A stretch of DNA of 64,000 nt from Mangifera indica. Taxonomy: Eukaryota; Streptophyta; Magnoliopsida; Sapindales; Anacardiaceae. Below the pieces are notes generated by a model, which saw only the letters and a list, made by a program, of their open reading frames with translations, was not told the DNA's origin and made no database searches. The stretch covers positions 15,305,807 to 15,369,806 of the forward strand of contig NC_058144.1 in NCBI RefSeq assembly GCF_011075055.1, in the 5' to 3' direction. Both the position numbers and the translations under genes were made by a program. Shown here in pieces: positions 35,133 to 48,286 of this stretch; position 1 is the stretch's first letter; each line of letters opens with the position of its first letter.

Positions 35133-37596
35133 TTCATTTTGATCAATTCGAGGTGGTTGGTTAGAGCTTTTTTTTTTTTCTTTTCTAAATTCTTTTTTGA
35201 AGTTCTATTTATTTGGTTACATTAAATTTTTGGTTGTAAATGTTTATGTAGGTTTCTCTTTATAAATGAAAAATTGAATAATTAGATGTCATAGTGATTC
35301 AAGTGAGGCAATTCACTTTTAATGTGAATTTTTATTTTTGATGCAAGTGTGTCCCTTATTGTGTTTGTATATTGATTTGTCCATTTTAGGATCAAGAATA
35401 TTTTCAGCAGAAATTTTGATATGCCTGAGTCAATCCTGTATTAGTTGAATTATGCTTTCTTTTTGTTGATTCCATTTAAGTTATATTTTTGCTATCAGTA
35501 GAGTTAAACTATGTTGATGTTACCAAACCTTTTGCTATTGTGGAATATGGCTATGGCTGCTAACTGAAAGTTAGGCTTGGATTCACCTGTATAGGTTGGA
35601 TAATGAGATTTTCCGAATGTTCCCAATGTCATTTGTTAGGACATTTCATGTGGAGTGAGCATAAGAAAAACTTTTCTCTAGTGTAATTTAGCAAATGAAT
35701 AAGCTTTTGTGAAAGAAAAGTGTGATTGAAAATGCAAGAATTATTGGTGTCACAGTGAAATGCTATGGCCAGTGCCCTAAGTCCTTTTAGAAGATTTAAC
35801 ACTTAAAAGCTGATAAATGCATTGATCCCTTCTAGGATACTTTTTTGTTGGTGTCATGCTTTGTTGGGTGTGTAATTGTGGGATCCCGTAAGGTCCTTAA
35901 AAGGGAATAATGAAGGTTGGCAACTAGCTTCTGAATGTTGATGACTATGCGCTGTTCTCATATAATACCCAGTTGTTCATGCTTATAGTTCAAGTGACCA
36001 CATTTTATGTTTTATTTCACAAATATGCTTTGCATACTTAAAATCAAAATTAAGCTGTTGTGTATGTTACTGGATATGTTTCTGTGATGTACGTAAATGG
36101 CATCTTAGTAAAATGTCTGCTGGGAAAAATATATTATTACAGCATAGCGGTGAGAGATTTCTTATTAATAATCATAGATCATTGGCACTTTGTAGCCAAA
36201 TTTCCATGCAGCTGGAATTCTGATTGATCTTCATTTTTATTGTGCAACAATGAACTGGATATGTATTCTACGATAATCTGGGATAAGCATGACTGAATTG
36301 TTGGGCATGACTTAGTCTGGCATGTGCTTCACATCTTGTCATATTACTGAAATTACATTTGTTGGCAATTTCAGCTTCACAACTTTCTTGGGTTTCTTAA
36401 TTGAATGAATTGATGGACAAGCTATTTAGCTATCTTCATCATCTTTCTTATATTCTGGACATTCAATCTATCTCCAGTGAAAATAGGTTTGACCAATAGT
36501 GATGTTGTGATTTCCCGATGTAATCGATAAAGCATCAACTCTCACATCATGGGAAGGCAGGCAAATGTTGTGCAAGAAAATAGCAAAGGAAATATAATTC
36601 AGCCATATTCTGGTAACATTTTGTTGATAGGATGGTTGAGAAAAGGGTGGGTCGTTGCTATGTAGTGCTCATTAACAAGGGAGAAGGACAGGAAAAACCT
36701 TTTTTGATCATTTTGACAATTATAATCCCGGTAATATTTTGTGTACTAAGGATGAATATTAACGGGATAGTAACGTGCTGACATGCCAACAGAAGAGTAG
36801 TGTTATTGGTATATTCTAGGCTGTTACCTTAGAATTTTGCAGATTGGAGAGGTGTAATCTATCTTGTCCGTAAGAGTAATATTATATGTATTTATTTTTA
36901 AATACATATGATATATTATCATATAATAAAATATTATTTTATTTTTAATTTAAAATTATTTAATCATTTATATACCATAATTCTTTTCTTCTCTCTTTCT
37001 TTTTTTCTTTTCTTTTTAATTATTGTTCCAAAAGTTATGTGAATAAGATGAGTGGATAAATTATTTAAGACTTCTTCAAGTTTGATGCCTGAAGCATATA
37101 AATACTGCAAGATTTTGTAAAATCACTCTCATATATATTCACCTCAGCGTAATGGTGAATATATTTTGGTGATGGATTGCCCTGAAATCGCAGTTTAATA
37201 ATGGGAAGTGAGTTAACTTTAATTCAAAACCGTCAAACTACATAATGATACATCATATGTGTACTTAAATATCAATTACATAATAATACATTATATGTAT
37301 ACTCAAATTGTATATAAAAAGTATGTACGTATGTGCATCATTTACCCCTAAACTTGTCCCGAAAACAATTCATTAATTAAGGAGATAAAAAAATCCATGA
37401 AAACAAAAGACTGTCGGAATTATATCGCTAAGAAGCAAGAGGCTCTTTTCAGTAGACATATGTTCACCTTCATTGTTGCAGCTTGTAAGTGACTGCAATA
37501 CAATTATTGTAAGGAACAATTCCTGGTAATATAAATGATAAATGCAAATAATAATATAAGATCATAAAGATGTACTGGCCACAATGAAATTAGGCC
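35133..37596. other. Intergenic region between PRA1 and the convergent DRIP gene
   Basis: The first 150-200 bp after the PRA1 stop probably form its 3' UTR (T-rich, AT-rich, without a clear AATAAA). From 35.3 to 37.5 kb I see no coding sequence, no long repeats and no transposon termini. Confidence 0.5.
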
Positions 37597-40500
37597 TTAA
37601 TGGAAGCCACTGTGGACCTTTCGAGCATATGTGAGTACCATTACAAAATCTTTCGCAGAGGAACCTATTTTTGCTGCTACTTTTTCTGGTGTTGATGCTG
37701 TTTGCAGCCACAAATCAACTAAATTATACAGTTCCAAAGTGGGGATCAATGATTGTCCCATGCATTTGATTTCAACCTGCAAAAAATATTGAGCAACTTG
37801 CACTGAATTTTAACTCAAACATTCGCTTTCATTTCAGTAACATTCATAAGCAAAAAACCAAGTGCAGCAAAATTCACTTCTTGATTGTTTCTGAATTTAC
37901 GCTTTACCAGAATGTCCCAACTCATTGCTACAGTTCTCTGATGCTTTATCCATACAGAACGGGAGTGGATATTATCCATTTCAAATATGAATTAATTAAC
38001 ATAAGTAATACTGACTCATATCAGTATTGACTAGAAAATATATAAATTCAAACTTTGACAAGTAAAGAAAAATTGAAAGGCTAAATGAACACCCCTCCCC
38101 TCTCCCCTCCCCCGCGCCCACACCCCAACCTCCCCCCCCCCCCCCCCACCCCTTGAAAATGATTTAGTTTCAATGAAAAAAACATATAGAGGATGAACCT
38201 TTGACATGAAAAAAATGCTTTCAAGACTTAGTTATATGCACATGAGATCAAGACATCTTTGGCAATGTCCAAGTTCGAATGGAGCTGAAGGCTGAAGAAA
38301 ACATTGGAATCCTTTTACTGAGAAGTCATGGACAGATTCACTCACCTCAGATTCATTAATGAGATTTAGTTTCTTCATCAAGTACTTCTGGATAAAAGAA
38401 ACTGGTACTTTTCCATCCCTGCCACAGAAAAAAAAATGATACATAAATGTTTCCTAAAATAAAATGTTTTAGTATCAGAAATTTATGATCTGACTCAAAT
38501 CTTGTTGCAAAAATGGCTGCCATCTCACACGGCCAACCAGAAATATGACTTTCAGTGCAGGACTCATTAATACAATAGTGAAATAATCCACTGTATGACT
38601 TATCTAAGTTGAAAGGCTCAGATGATTCAGCTAGTGATAATAGACATAATTGAAAGACCAACGAAGTCAAATTGAGGGCTTTATGTTAAATGAAGAAAAA
38701 TGTTGGGGTTATAGATTTTGGATTGTTACATTCATACAAGACATGCACTAAACCATCTCAATATACAGCAGAGTGGCATAGTAATATGGGAGATGATTTG
38801 ACAATATTATACTTCTTTCAGCAATGAAATTAAGATGATCAATAGCTGCTAAGTGACTTCAGTGAAACCATGCTCATCAAACAGGATTTGTGATCAGACT
38901 CTGAAAAACTACTACTAGCATCTCATCTCCAGTTGGCCATTACTTTGGCAACTTCTAAAAAAGCAATTACAAACCACCAAACCACAGTGATTTCAACTGA
39001 AAAAAATTGTCATATAACAACCTAAAAAGTTGTGGCTTCACAGTGTCAAGTACTGTAAAGAAGGCTTCTCTTCAAACTTGGACTGGAATTACGGAGTTCC
39101 TGCCACTACTGCAGGAGACATACATGACTATTTGATAGGATTCATAAGATAAGCCCATCAATAGTCCTACTTGTTCTGGAATAAGAAATGTACTTACTGA
39201 ATGATCCAAATTTATAAAACAAATTATTAGATATGTGTATGGTTGATTGCAGGCTACCTTTGAAAATTAAATGCTTCAAGTTCATCTCATCCCAGCCAAA
39301 CCCATCTCATTGCAAACTAAAGACGAAAGGCAGTAATGCAACTTTCAATAGTTGACTCTCTTATCTCAAACACATTGAGCCTTTTCCTTGTTCCCAAAGC
39401 TCTAAACTAAACAATATCAAGGATATGGTCTAATTGTCTCTAAATTTCAACCACAGGCATTTGCTAACCTGCTAATAATTATCCAAATTTTGTGCAGTTA
39501 CTAGTGGCCGATCAAATACCCAAATCATATCAAATAAAGTTCTGCTTTATTTAACTTTGTATGTGTTGATCATGAAATACTCCAAAATCACTCTGTTAGA
39601 CCATCGATCCTGCTCCACTTTTGCAGGAAACCTATAAGTCAATCCTTTCCTCTTGGATATCTGAATTTTGACAATGCAGACGCACATTGGAGCATGAACA
39701 TAGCAATAAATGTCTTGTAAAAAAAGTCACGTTCTGATCCTTTGGTTGTTGATTTTCCCCAGTTAAGTTTAGTTACAGTTATTTACTTTGTTTAGCTATA
39801 ATCCTGGTAATAAAAAATGTAGGGGAGTAGCTAATACCTTTCCATGCATGATATGTCCACAATATTTTATGTTTAGAAAGGGGAAGAACCACTTAGCTAA
39901 ACATGATGAAATTCAAGAGCATTCAGAACAGAAAAATGCATATGCCTAAGAAAAAATTACATCCAACTCATGCTTAATTTTTTTAGTTAAACATGTATTC
40001 TTAAGATTGAAAATAAAGGGGATGAACTTGAACTGATAAGAATTCTTTAATTCAGCAAGCATAATGCATGGCACCTATAAGCATGCAATGAAGTGAAAAG
40101 AAACTAACTCACCTTATTCTTAAATAACTAGCTGGAATTTGTGGCAAGGGCAGGCCTCCTCCCCTGAAAGGATTAACATTAAGTCGGTAATGTGAATAGT
40201 TGCCGAAGATATTAACTATATTTAATATCAAATTTTCAAGTTTTAAAGTTAAATTGATCCTCACTGGACTTCAGAAGCTACTAGAGAGAACCAAATTGGA
40301 CCACTTCTTCTCTCATACTTTGCACCATTGGCTTCCAACACAGATTGGGGTGAAATATTTGAATCCCCAAAAGCAACTGCTGTTTTTCGACGGATTCTTC
40401 GCAACTTTTTAGGATTTCCAGTTTCTGAGGAGGTAGGATCAGTGCTATTTGTTTTATCCTCAATTTTTGATTTCAGTTTGTCTTCCTTATTTTTGGTTTT

Positions 40501-42621
40501 ATGCCCTTGAATTTCTTTGTCATGAACATCTGCAGATTCTAATTTAGCATCGGATCCTTGTGAATTACACTTGAATGACCTGGTTCTACTTGCAACTTCC
40601 ACCAAAAAGTTTAAAGGTTTCCAGAGATCAGATTTTGCGTCACATTGTTCAGCATCGTATTCTGTTTCTTTATCAGGTACGGATTGGCCAGGATGAGCAG
40701 AGGAAGAACTCTGAATCAATTAAATTTGTAAGCATAAAAAATATTACTAAGTTGAAAAAAATCTCACAATTAGAAAACCATATTGCAGAATGTAAGACCA
40801 AATATACATATTGTGCTCTTTACCTGTCTTCCATTCTGAGATAGCTTATTAAGAGTTTCAGGCGAGCTTGACCAATCCTGATTATCCTCCATGGAATCTT
40901 CCTCCTTTTTAAAGGGTTTCTCCATGGAAATACTTGAACCCCGTAAAGCAGCAGCCTTTCTTGCAACAGTATTTGTTCTTCTCCTGGTCATAGTAGTCTG
41001 TGCTGATACTCTGGGTGCACTGACAACCAATGATGAGAGTGACCTTTCCTTTCTTCTAACTGGTAAAGAAACTGAGGGCACAGCTTCAGGTGTGCTGACT
41101 TTTCTTCTTTTGAGAGGAAAGATCTTGGCCCTCACATCTTGCAAACTATGGTCTTGCCTGTTTATGAAAACAATAGATGTACATCAATGCACAAGGGAAT
41201 CTCAGAAGTTAATAACTATAGCTTTAATCAAATGAAAGTTTAGTCTACAAAATCGAGGTGTATGCATGCTAAATAAACATTATTATTGTTTCATTTGAAA
41301 GGTATATAGATATAAGAATTTCTAGAGGGCCAATGACCATAGGTACTTTATGGCAATGTGCATCTCAGTGTCGTGCAGCTTAATAATCCCTCCCCCAACC
41401 ATTGGCACACAAAAGCACATGCTGAAACACATCCAGAGGGCATGTAAGAGAGAAATTCAACATCATCAACTGTATAATTAAACTAATGCAAATGAATAAA
41501 GCAGAGGACATCGTTGTGTTTACACATACATATGAATAGATCTCTGCCACCATTCCAACAAGATAATGACTCAGTTAAAATCCAACAATTGCTATTTCTC
41601 TTCACTCAGAAATCAGTAAAACAACACCAATCAAAATTTCAGAACAGCTGATCAAATCAAAGAGAAAAATTCCTTTCAAAAGTCAGCGACACTCGTGCTA
41701 TACATGAAACAAATGACCTCCATGAAAAAAAAAAAGTCCATTGTGAGAGAATATCAAAGAAGCAAAACCTATTGGGTCGGCAGAAGGATCTTACCTCAAT
41801 TTTTCAGAAGGAACAGCACCCAAAGGGATTTCGCATACTGGACAGCATTCCATCTCCTCATCCACAAATTTCTTATTTATGCACTTTCTGCAAACTGCAA
41901 AAAGAGTTCTAAAAATTAAATTTTTCAGCAAATCTCAATTAACTCAATACCTCAAGGAGAACTCAGAAAAAATTATGCATGTCAAATATACAGCAGATAT
42001 CCATACAAAAGAAAAAATGTCAAAATTATGTAACATGAAACACAGACTCGAGAACTCAAACACACATCATCTAGACTATCGAAAGTTTGGCTGCATTCAC
42101 GACTCGTTCAATTAAAGTTCAAAGCTCGCCATAGCTGTTGCTTCGTTTACATCCATGACCAAATGGGCAAAATCATGGTGAGCCATATATCCAAAATCAC
42201 AAAGTAATATGTAAAAATAAGACAACTCTCCAATTTTGGATACTTTTTTTCCCAAAGGTGAGATTGTTTCAGTGTCAACTAGCATTAGAATTTTCTTTGA
42301 AAGACCAAACAGATGAAACGAAACCCAGATTAGAAGAAACTCAAAAGAAGCCGAACCCAGATCGTAAAAGATGCAAAGCGGAGAGAAAACGAAGAAAGAG
42401 AAGAAAAAATTAGAGAATTCGAAAGCCGAAAATTACAATCAGAAAACGGATAGTTAAGAAACAGAAACAAATTAAAAAGAAGCAGATTTCGAATGAGACT
42501 TACAGGAATGAAGGCACTCGGTGATGGTGGTGGCATCTCTGAGAAGCTTATTACACAAAGGACAAGTCATGCATGCTACAATTGTTTCTCGCTTCACTTT
42601 CACCACCAGATTGTTCGCCAT
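37597..42621 (-). CDS. DRIP2: RING-type E3 ubiquitin ligase, DREB2A-interacting protein (DRIP1/DRIP2) type
   Basis: A 433-residue protein from seven exons on the minus strand: 42621-42504, 41894-41795, 41157-40824, 40710-40265, 40163-40113, 38418-38346 and 37776-37597. All introns are GT-AG and the total closes in frame. A C3HC4 RING occupies about residues 17-60 (CPLC at 20-23, CLHSFCRKC at 36-44, CPVC at 57-60). A basic middle part follows (LFPLKRRK-like start, SLPVRRKERSLSSLVVSAPR), then LWKPLNFLVEVA, and a C-terminal RAWUL-type ubiquitin-like region (IPVSFIQKYLMKKL-like, GQSLIPTLELYNLVDLWLQ, IGSSAKDFVMVL). From memory this matches Arabidopsis DRIP1/DRIP2, nuclear ligases that ubiquitinate the drought factor DREB2A and so restrain drought responses. 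DRIP1 and DRIP2 are close paralogues, so the symbol may be either. The start was chosen at the ATG six residues upstream of the conserved VKVKRET. Intron 5 (38419-40112, 1.7 kb) is the longest. Intron 6 carries an extreme C/G-rich tract. Confidence 0.93.
38090..38153. repeat. C-rich low-complexity tract in DRIP intron 6
   Basis: A 64-bp tract that is nearly all C on the plus strand, with a run of 15 or more C at 38131-38147. On the transcribed pre-mRNA it would be G-rich, with at least four G-runs. It is isolated in AT-rich intron sequence. Confidence 0.9.
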
Positions 42622-43070
42622 TTCTCTCAACACAACAACACACGTGTCCACACCACTTCCTGCATGTTCATCAAAATCCCCCACGTTACAAAAATAGCAC
42701 ACATGAAACTTACGAATCACAAGATTTACGTTCACATTATCACACACCCACCCAACCAACACATCAAACTCAAAACGAAACTAACAAGATACCCAGAAGA
42801 GAAAAACGAAGAAAGAAATAATAATAAAATTGCGGCGACAACCCATGAAGAAGATTGATTTTAAGAGAGAGACCTGATGTTTGAGTAGTGATGATCTGGA
42901 AAGAAGAAATAAAAGAAGAGAAGTTTGGGAGATTAATAAGAAGAGATTGGTGGGAATTGAAGAGAAAAGAGAGCTGAAAGGAGGATCTGAATTGAGAGAG
43001 AGAGGCTTGGCTTGGTTCGTTCGAAAGAGAAAAGCATGAAGCGAGAGAATTTCATTGTTTTTTAAATGTG
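42622..43070 (-). promoter_or_regulatory. DRIP 5' leader and proximal promoter, with possible leader intron
   Basis: Upstream of the DRIP ATG on the minus strand lies pyrimidine-rich, leader-like sequence (to about 43035). ATCAG|GTCTCT at about 42873 and ATGCAG|GAAGTGG at about 42661 could be donor and acceptor of a 5' UTR intron; this is inference. A G-box/ABRE-like ACACGTGTC core (CACGTG at 42641-42646) lies 20 bp upstream of the ATG. Whether it is functional there is unknown. Confidence 0.4.
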
Positions 43071-43292
43071 ATATATAATAATGATAATAAATATAAGGGA
43101 AATTAGTAAATATTAATCCATTTTTCAATATTAATAATAATGGTAAGTAGACATAAATAATAATTAAAGACAAGTTCAACAGGTAAATAGAGTGGAGGTG
43201 AGGACTGAGGATATAATGCGCGGCTGATGCGCTGCGATTAAGGTGCGCGCAAGTTGACACGTTTTTAGGGGATCAGTACTAACGTTATAATA

Positions 43293-45061
43293 GGCCAAAG
43301 GACTATTTCCTACCCAAGTTATGCGTTTTCTGTGAATTTTCATCGTTAACTTTAAAAAACCTATTTACCTATCTATAAACTATTAAAAAAATATCAGATT
43401 AATAGATTAAAAGATAAAATCATTATTTTATTTGTATATTAAAAATAAACTTAAATTTAATTTATTTTTTACTCCCAAACCCTAACAACTAACAATTTTT
43501 CTCTAACCTATGTTTTCAAAAATAACATTTTCCCCCCTAAGGTTTCTAAACTTTTAGATTGAATTTTTCGATAACTATCAACGATTTCTAGGCGACGTCT
43601 CTTCCTTTTTGGTGTCTCCTCTTTTCGATTGTGCAACATCTTCCCTGCCTAGGTATCATCGTCAACGAAGATGATACGTTTTCGTCGAGACAAAAACGAA
43701 TCGTTTTCGTTCAGAGATGAAGAGGATTTGTCATTTCTGAATATTTTTAAAGAAAGTCATTCCTGCTTTTGCCCCATCCTTACTGCAGTGATGATGAGCA
43801 AAACCTCTCCTTACACCTAGGTAAATAACTCTTACCAATCCCCCCGCCCTATTCTTCTTCACACTCTTAGCACCAACATCACTATTGATTATTCTTTTTA
43901 TTTTTGGGATTTCGTGGCTTGGCATTGACAATATCGTGGATAACACGTGTAGGTAGATGGTTTTGCAGCTTGAGGTTGCCATCCTTGCCACATACCATTC
44001 ATGGGATAAAGAGCTGCTTATGGCCCATTGAATTCGTCCCTAACGTTTTCATTTTTATTAATTTTGTGTTGGTATCATGGGAGAGTGGTTTGTGCGAGTT
44101 TAGACTTTAGAGGAACTAATGACATGTTCAACTGAAGTGAAGAAGAAGTGCAAGTGATGTAAGGGAGGGTTTTAATTAAGAGGAATGACAGGCAAATGTG
44201 GTTGTTGCTATTGAAGCAATTATTGGCTTTGTTGTTGAGTTTTATTTTGTTTGAGATGAAGGTGAATTAAAGGAAATGTGGTTCTCGCTTGTGAAGATTT
44301 TTAGTCTCTCCTCTCACTTATTTGGGAGAATCTCTATTTTCTATAAAGTAGTACAGAAGCCTGGTTGAGAGGAAACAATTTTAATATTTAATTTGGTGTT
44401 TTATTTTGGTATTGAGTAATTGAAATGATACTTCTAACACTAATATTTCATGCATACACAATTAGTGACTAATAAGTACAAATAAACAAACAAGTTAACA
44501 TATAATTAGATGATTTTATATTAGAGATTACATAAAATTGGAAGTACGATGTACGAGTATGTATCATTGATGAACGACTGTATATGGCATTTATAAATAT
44601 TCACCTGATTTTCACAATCACCGTTCATATACTCACATGCACTCCCATGCATAAAATAACCCCACCTATGCATCACATTCTAGTAGATTATGGTGGATGT
44701 TTCTAACCTCCTATTAATTTGTACTTCGTGTGGATACTAGGGTGCGATCTTATCTTTGGATCGAGAGTGACTTTGATGTCTTTTAGTGACTGTGAAAGAT
44801 GAATAAGTCTCCAAATATAGGGATAAAATTCTAAAAACCTATGGATGTTTGAATATATGTTGTGAATCAATGTCCTACGAGTGAAATCCTAAGCAAGGGT
44901 TTTATGGTATGCGTTTGTTTGTAAAATTTTTAAATGATGATTTTGTTGCCTACAAAGGTGTAAAACTTCACAGATGATGGGTGAAAATTTGGCTTTTCAA
45001 AACTAAAAGGGTGATAATTTTTCATTTCAACGAACTTTAGATGGGATATAGTCTTTTGGCT
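43293..45061. mobile_element. Long-TIR MULE copy 3, with possible captured internal sequence
   Basis: The left end GGCCAAAGGACTATTTCCTACCC and the right end (reverse complement AGCCAAAAGACTATATCCCATC) match the family at 10721 and 31319. The arms run to about 43740 on the left and from about 44780 on the right. The putative 9-bp target duplication is poor (gttataata at 43284-43292 versus gctaaaaat at 45062-45070). Unlike the other copies it has about 1 kb of unique interior, with an 86-codon minus-strand open frame at 43991-43731 (basic, C-terminal VKKNRAGGLVRVIYLG) that I do not recognise. It sits about 250 bp beyond the DRIP leader. Confidence 0.65.
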
Positions 45062-46179
45062 GCTAAAAATATTAGGATTTATCATTCTTAAATTTAATAA
45101 GTATTTGGTTTATTAATTGAGATGACTATATTTTGAGAGACATATATGAAAATAACTAACTCCTTAAGAATTAAACATTTGTATAACCAACAAATTATAG
45201 CTTGATAAAAATACGCCTATACACACACACACACACACATATATTGAAGTTTAGCAAAAATAATTGATCCATGTTTTCAGCTTCTCGTGCTATGAACTTT
45301 TTAAAATAAAAAATTTAATCAATCTATGGTGAAAAATTGAGTCCTACTTTTCTTTCACAAAAGATTGACCAAATTTTCAAAAATTTAGTTACACTTGGCT
45401 TTTCATTGATAATTAAGTCAATTCATCAGAAATAGACGACACCACCAATCGTCTTTGCCTTTCTCACTTTTGCCACTTTTGACTTTTCTTTCAAGGTGGC
45501 AAGAAGTTGTTGCCTTTTTTCGAAAAGTTTGTTGATAGATGAATAAAATGTTTAGGTCGTGACATAATGAATTGACAATTCCTCACAACCATTTCAGCTC
45601 CTCCACGAACCACTGCATTATTAGTAGTGCAAATGATACCATTTTTCTGTTCCCAGTTTACGCTAGACCTACAAAGTTCTACTTCTCCCATAGTTTCTTT
45701 GTACCATTTATGCATCATTTCCCTTCCTTCTCACCATAAAGTTGTCCTTGGGTTCTAGTAAGCCTTAACTGTTACTACTTCGTGTGGATACAAAGAGTAG
45801 GCTTACACTTGGTTCTGAAAGTAAGACTTTGCAACCTCTCACTATCAAAGAAAAACGAAGGAGTCGCCAACACAAGTATATTGAATAAACACCTTATATT
45901 TGTTTTTCATGTTTGTGAATTAATCACACTATAAGAATGATACAAAAGGGGGTTTTACATAGTGTTTGTGTTATCAATTAAAATTTTAATTTTTTATTTT
46001 GCTATTAAAGACCACAAAATCCATACACGTAAGTGCCTCTTCATGCATGTATGCCTGTGAGATGTTGGGAGTGACTATACATGCTAAATTAATATGTATG
46101 CCCATGACTTCATAGGGTGATTGTACATCTATTACACCATGTACACCTATACATTACCAAGCATACAATCGTACATAAA
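45062..46179. other. Non-coding spacer with a CA microsatellite
   Basis: Contains (AC)n at 45221-45239. A 75-codon minus-strand open frame at 45718-45491 shows no recognisable domain. Otherwise I see nothing. Confidence 0.45.
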
Positions 46180-47245
46180 AGAAAAGGTAAGCCAATGACT
46201 TGGTATGGTACAAGTCATACAAAAATAAGAATTTGATTGATTTTTATTATGATTTAAGGACCACTGAGATGTCTAGACGTGTTCGAGAGGTAGGGACATG
46301 AGTGGATACCTAGATATGATTAAGAAACCTAGATAGAGATAGAATGGAGTAAGATTGATGTCTAAGAGAGCTCCGAGTGATTAGGTATTGATAGGGATTT
46401 AATTATCTCCAAAGAATTGAGATGGGTCAATACCTACAAGATATAGAATGTGAGATTATCAACTGACCTGAGGGAGTACTTGTGACCTAGGCATACTTGT
46501 AGATAGTGGTATAGTCCATTGATTAGTGTCTTTAGATAGCAAGAGAAATTATCATGACAACGTGCTTGTCGATTGGTTAGGACTTACCATGACCTAGAGA
46601 GTTTGATGATTAGGGTTGAAAGATTGATATGCTAGGAGAACAAGTTTGTTGATTAGTAAAAAGATGGGATAATCAAGACTAGAGAACCTTAGAGATTGGT
46701 CATTAGAGTGGGTTCGAATATTCCCTTTATTCATTTGAGATTTGACAACCTTAGATTAGAATATAGATAACCTGGGTTAGAGAAGGAAAATGATAGATTT
46801 GATTGATAGGATGTAGCTTGTATAATAGACCATTCCTATTTATTGAGTGTTTTTTTACTCATTCCTTTCATTTTTATTTTATAGGTGACATACATAGAAG
46901 TGATGATGGCAAGACGGTTGGTTAGTGATGGAATGACATGTGGCTGGTGGACTCATAGGGTTTCATGTTATGATTTTGATTTATGACTTGATTTAAGAGA
47001 TTAAGGATTCCATTTAGTAAATATTTGATTTATCATTGGATATGATTTTTAATGCTTGGGATTTGATTAATTATTTAGACTTGTTGGATATTATATGATT
47101 AATAATATTCGATGTTATTCAGATATCTGATTTTGTGTATGTTGACTTAGATTACTTGATGTACATTGAGATGGTTATACATGTGTGATATTAATTTAGT
47201 AGCAGTTTACCCTAAGCGATAAGATTTTTGGGATGAGGTGTTATA
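46180..47245 (+). mobile_element. Probable old Ty3/gypsy LTR
   Basis: The end GATGAGGTGTTATA resembles the usual gypsy LTR end GGGGTGTTACA. The internal 'TTTTATAGGTGACATACATAGAAGTGATGA' region (about 46881) resembles 'TTTTATAGGTACAAGTGATCGAGG' in the solo gypsy LTR at about 59494. No protein domains are seen. The left boundary is a guess. Confidence 0.35.
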
Positions 47246-47912
47246 GTAAACTAACCCTTTATATAGTTAGACTCAAAATAATATTTGAGACTTCACACTA
47301 TTAGCGTAGTAAGAGAAAAAAAAAAAAAACTAAACTTTGCAAAACTTTATTCAGCCCCAAAGTTATAAATCTTATATTTACCCCATACAATCATACATAA
47401 ACCCCACTAACTTTGATATAGAAATTTAGCGTTCTAGTACAAACTTTAGTATGCATTCTAAACTTTTGGATAATTTTTAGCTATTTAATTTTTTGTAGAT
47501 ACAACTCTAAAACTTTAGTGAAAATTTTGAAATTTAGCATTTCTATTATTAAATCTTACACTTACCTCCCCAAATCGATGTTTAAGTTTTCTGTTATAAA
47601 GTTTAGAGTCAATGGTGAACTTCATGAAAATATTTAGCTTCTAAATTTTGAACATGTACCCTTGAAAACGCTACTAAAAACATCTTAAGCCCCCATAGTT
47701 TTAAAAATTACACTTACCCCTTAAATTAATGTTTTGCATTTCATGCTGAATGTTTAGTGTACACTAAGATTTTGGAAAATGCGTTGATCAAAATCCAATA
47801 ATCTTGTTAATATTTCTTTTTTGTTTTTGTTTTTGGTAAGTAAGAAAGTATATTTCTAACAACACAACAATCCATCAAATTAATACATGAAAAATGTAAA
47901 TATTGATCTTCT
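47246..47912. other. Non-coding, weakly repetitive spacer
   Basis: The phrase 'aaattt(t)agc-tt-ta' and 'cttacccc(a)aa' recur about three times between 47340 and 47760, suggesting an old degenerate tandem repeat of about 160-190 bp. No gene is seen. Confidence 0.4.
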
Positions 47913-48286
47913 TGTATGGCATTGAGTTTGGGTTCACTGATGACCGACCTGACTCGATTGCATTAACTACCAATGGGTAGTTCGCTTGACAATTTGACTT
48001 TTATATATAATGTCCAAAACTACAATCCCTTTGGAAGTTCTAAAAGCTAGAGAGCAATATGTAAAGAAATTCTAAAAGCCTCCCAAATACCAAATATAGA
48101 AAATAGTCTCCCAAATTACAAAATCTAAGCAAAGTACATAAAAGTTAAATTATGTTGTGGAAATAATTAATATGCTATGGATTGTTTTTAATACGCGTCA
48201 AACAAAATTGAAATCCGAGTATGCATTTTATTTACTGTTCAATTTACTGAAATTTACAAAATTGGATTTGGCATGGCTTTCCAACA
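47913..48286 (+). repeat. 5' LTR of the plus-strand copia
   Basis: About 374 bp, collinear with 60512-60655 plus 61141-61398. Shared phrases include 'gattgcattaactaycaat' and 'gcctcccaaataccaa'. Confidence 0.8.

Noticed and set aside
42781..43260. 159-codon minus-strand frame upstream of DRIP
   Set aside because: Low-complexity Leu/Ser/Ile translation of a CT-rich leader and promoter; no domain, and it is not in frame with DRIP.
45491..45718. 75-codon minus-strand frame
   Set aside because: No recognisable family and no gene-like context.
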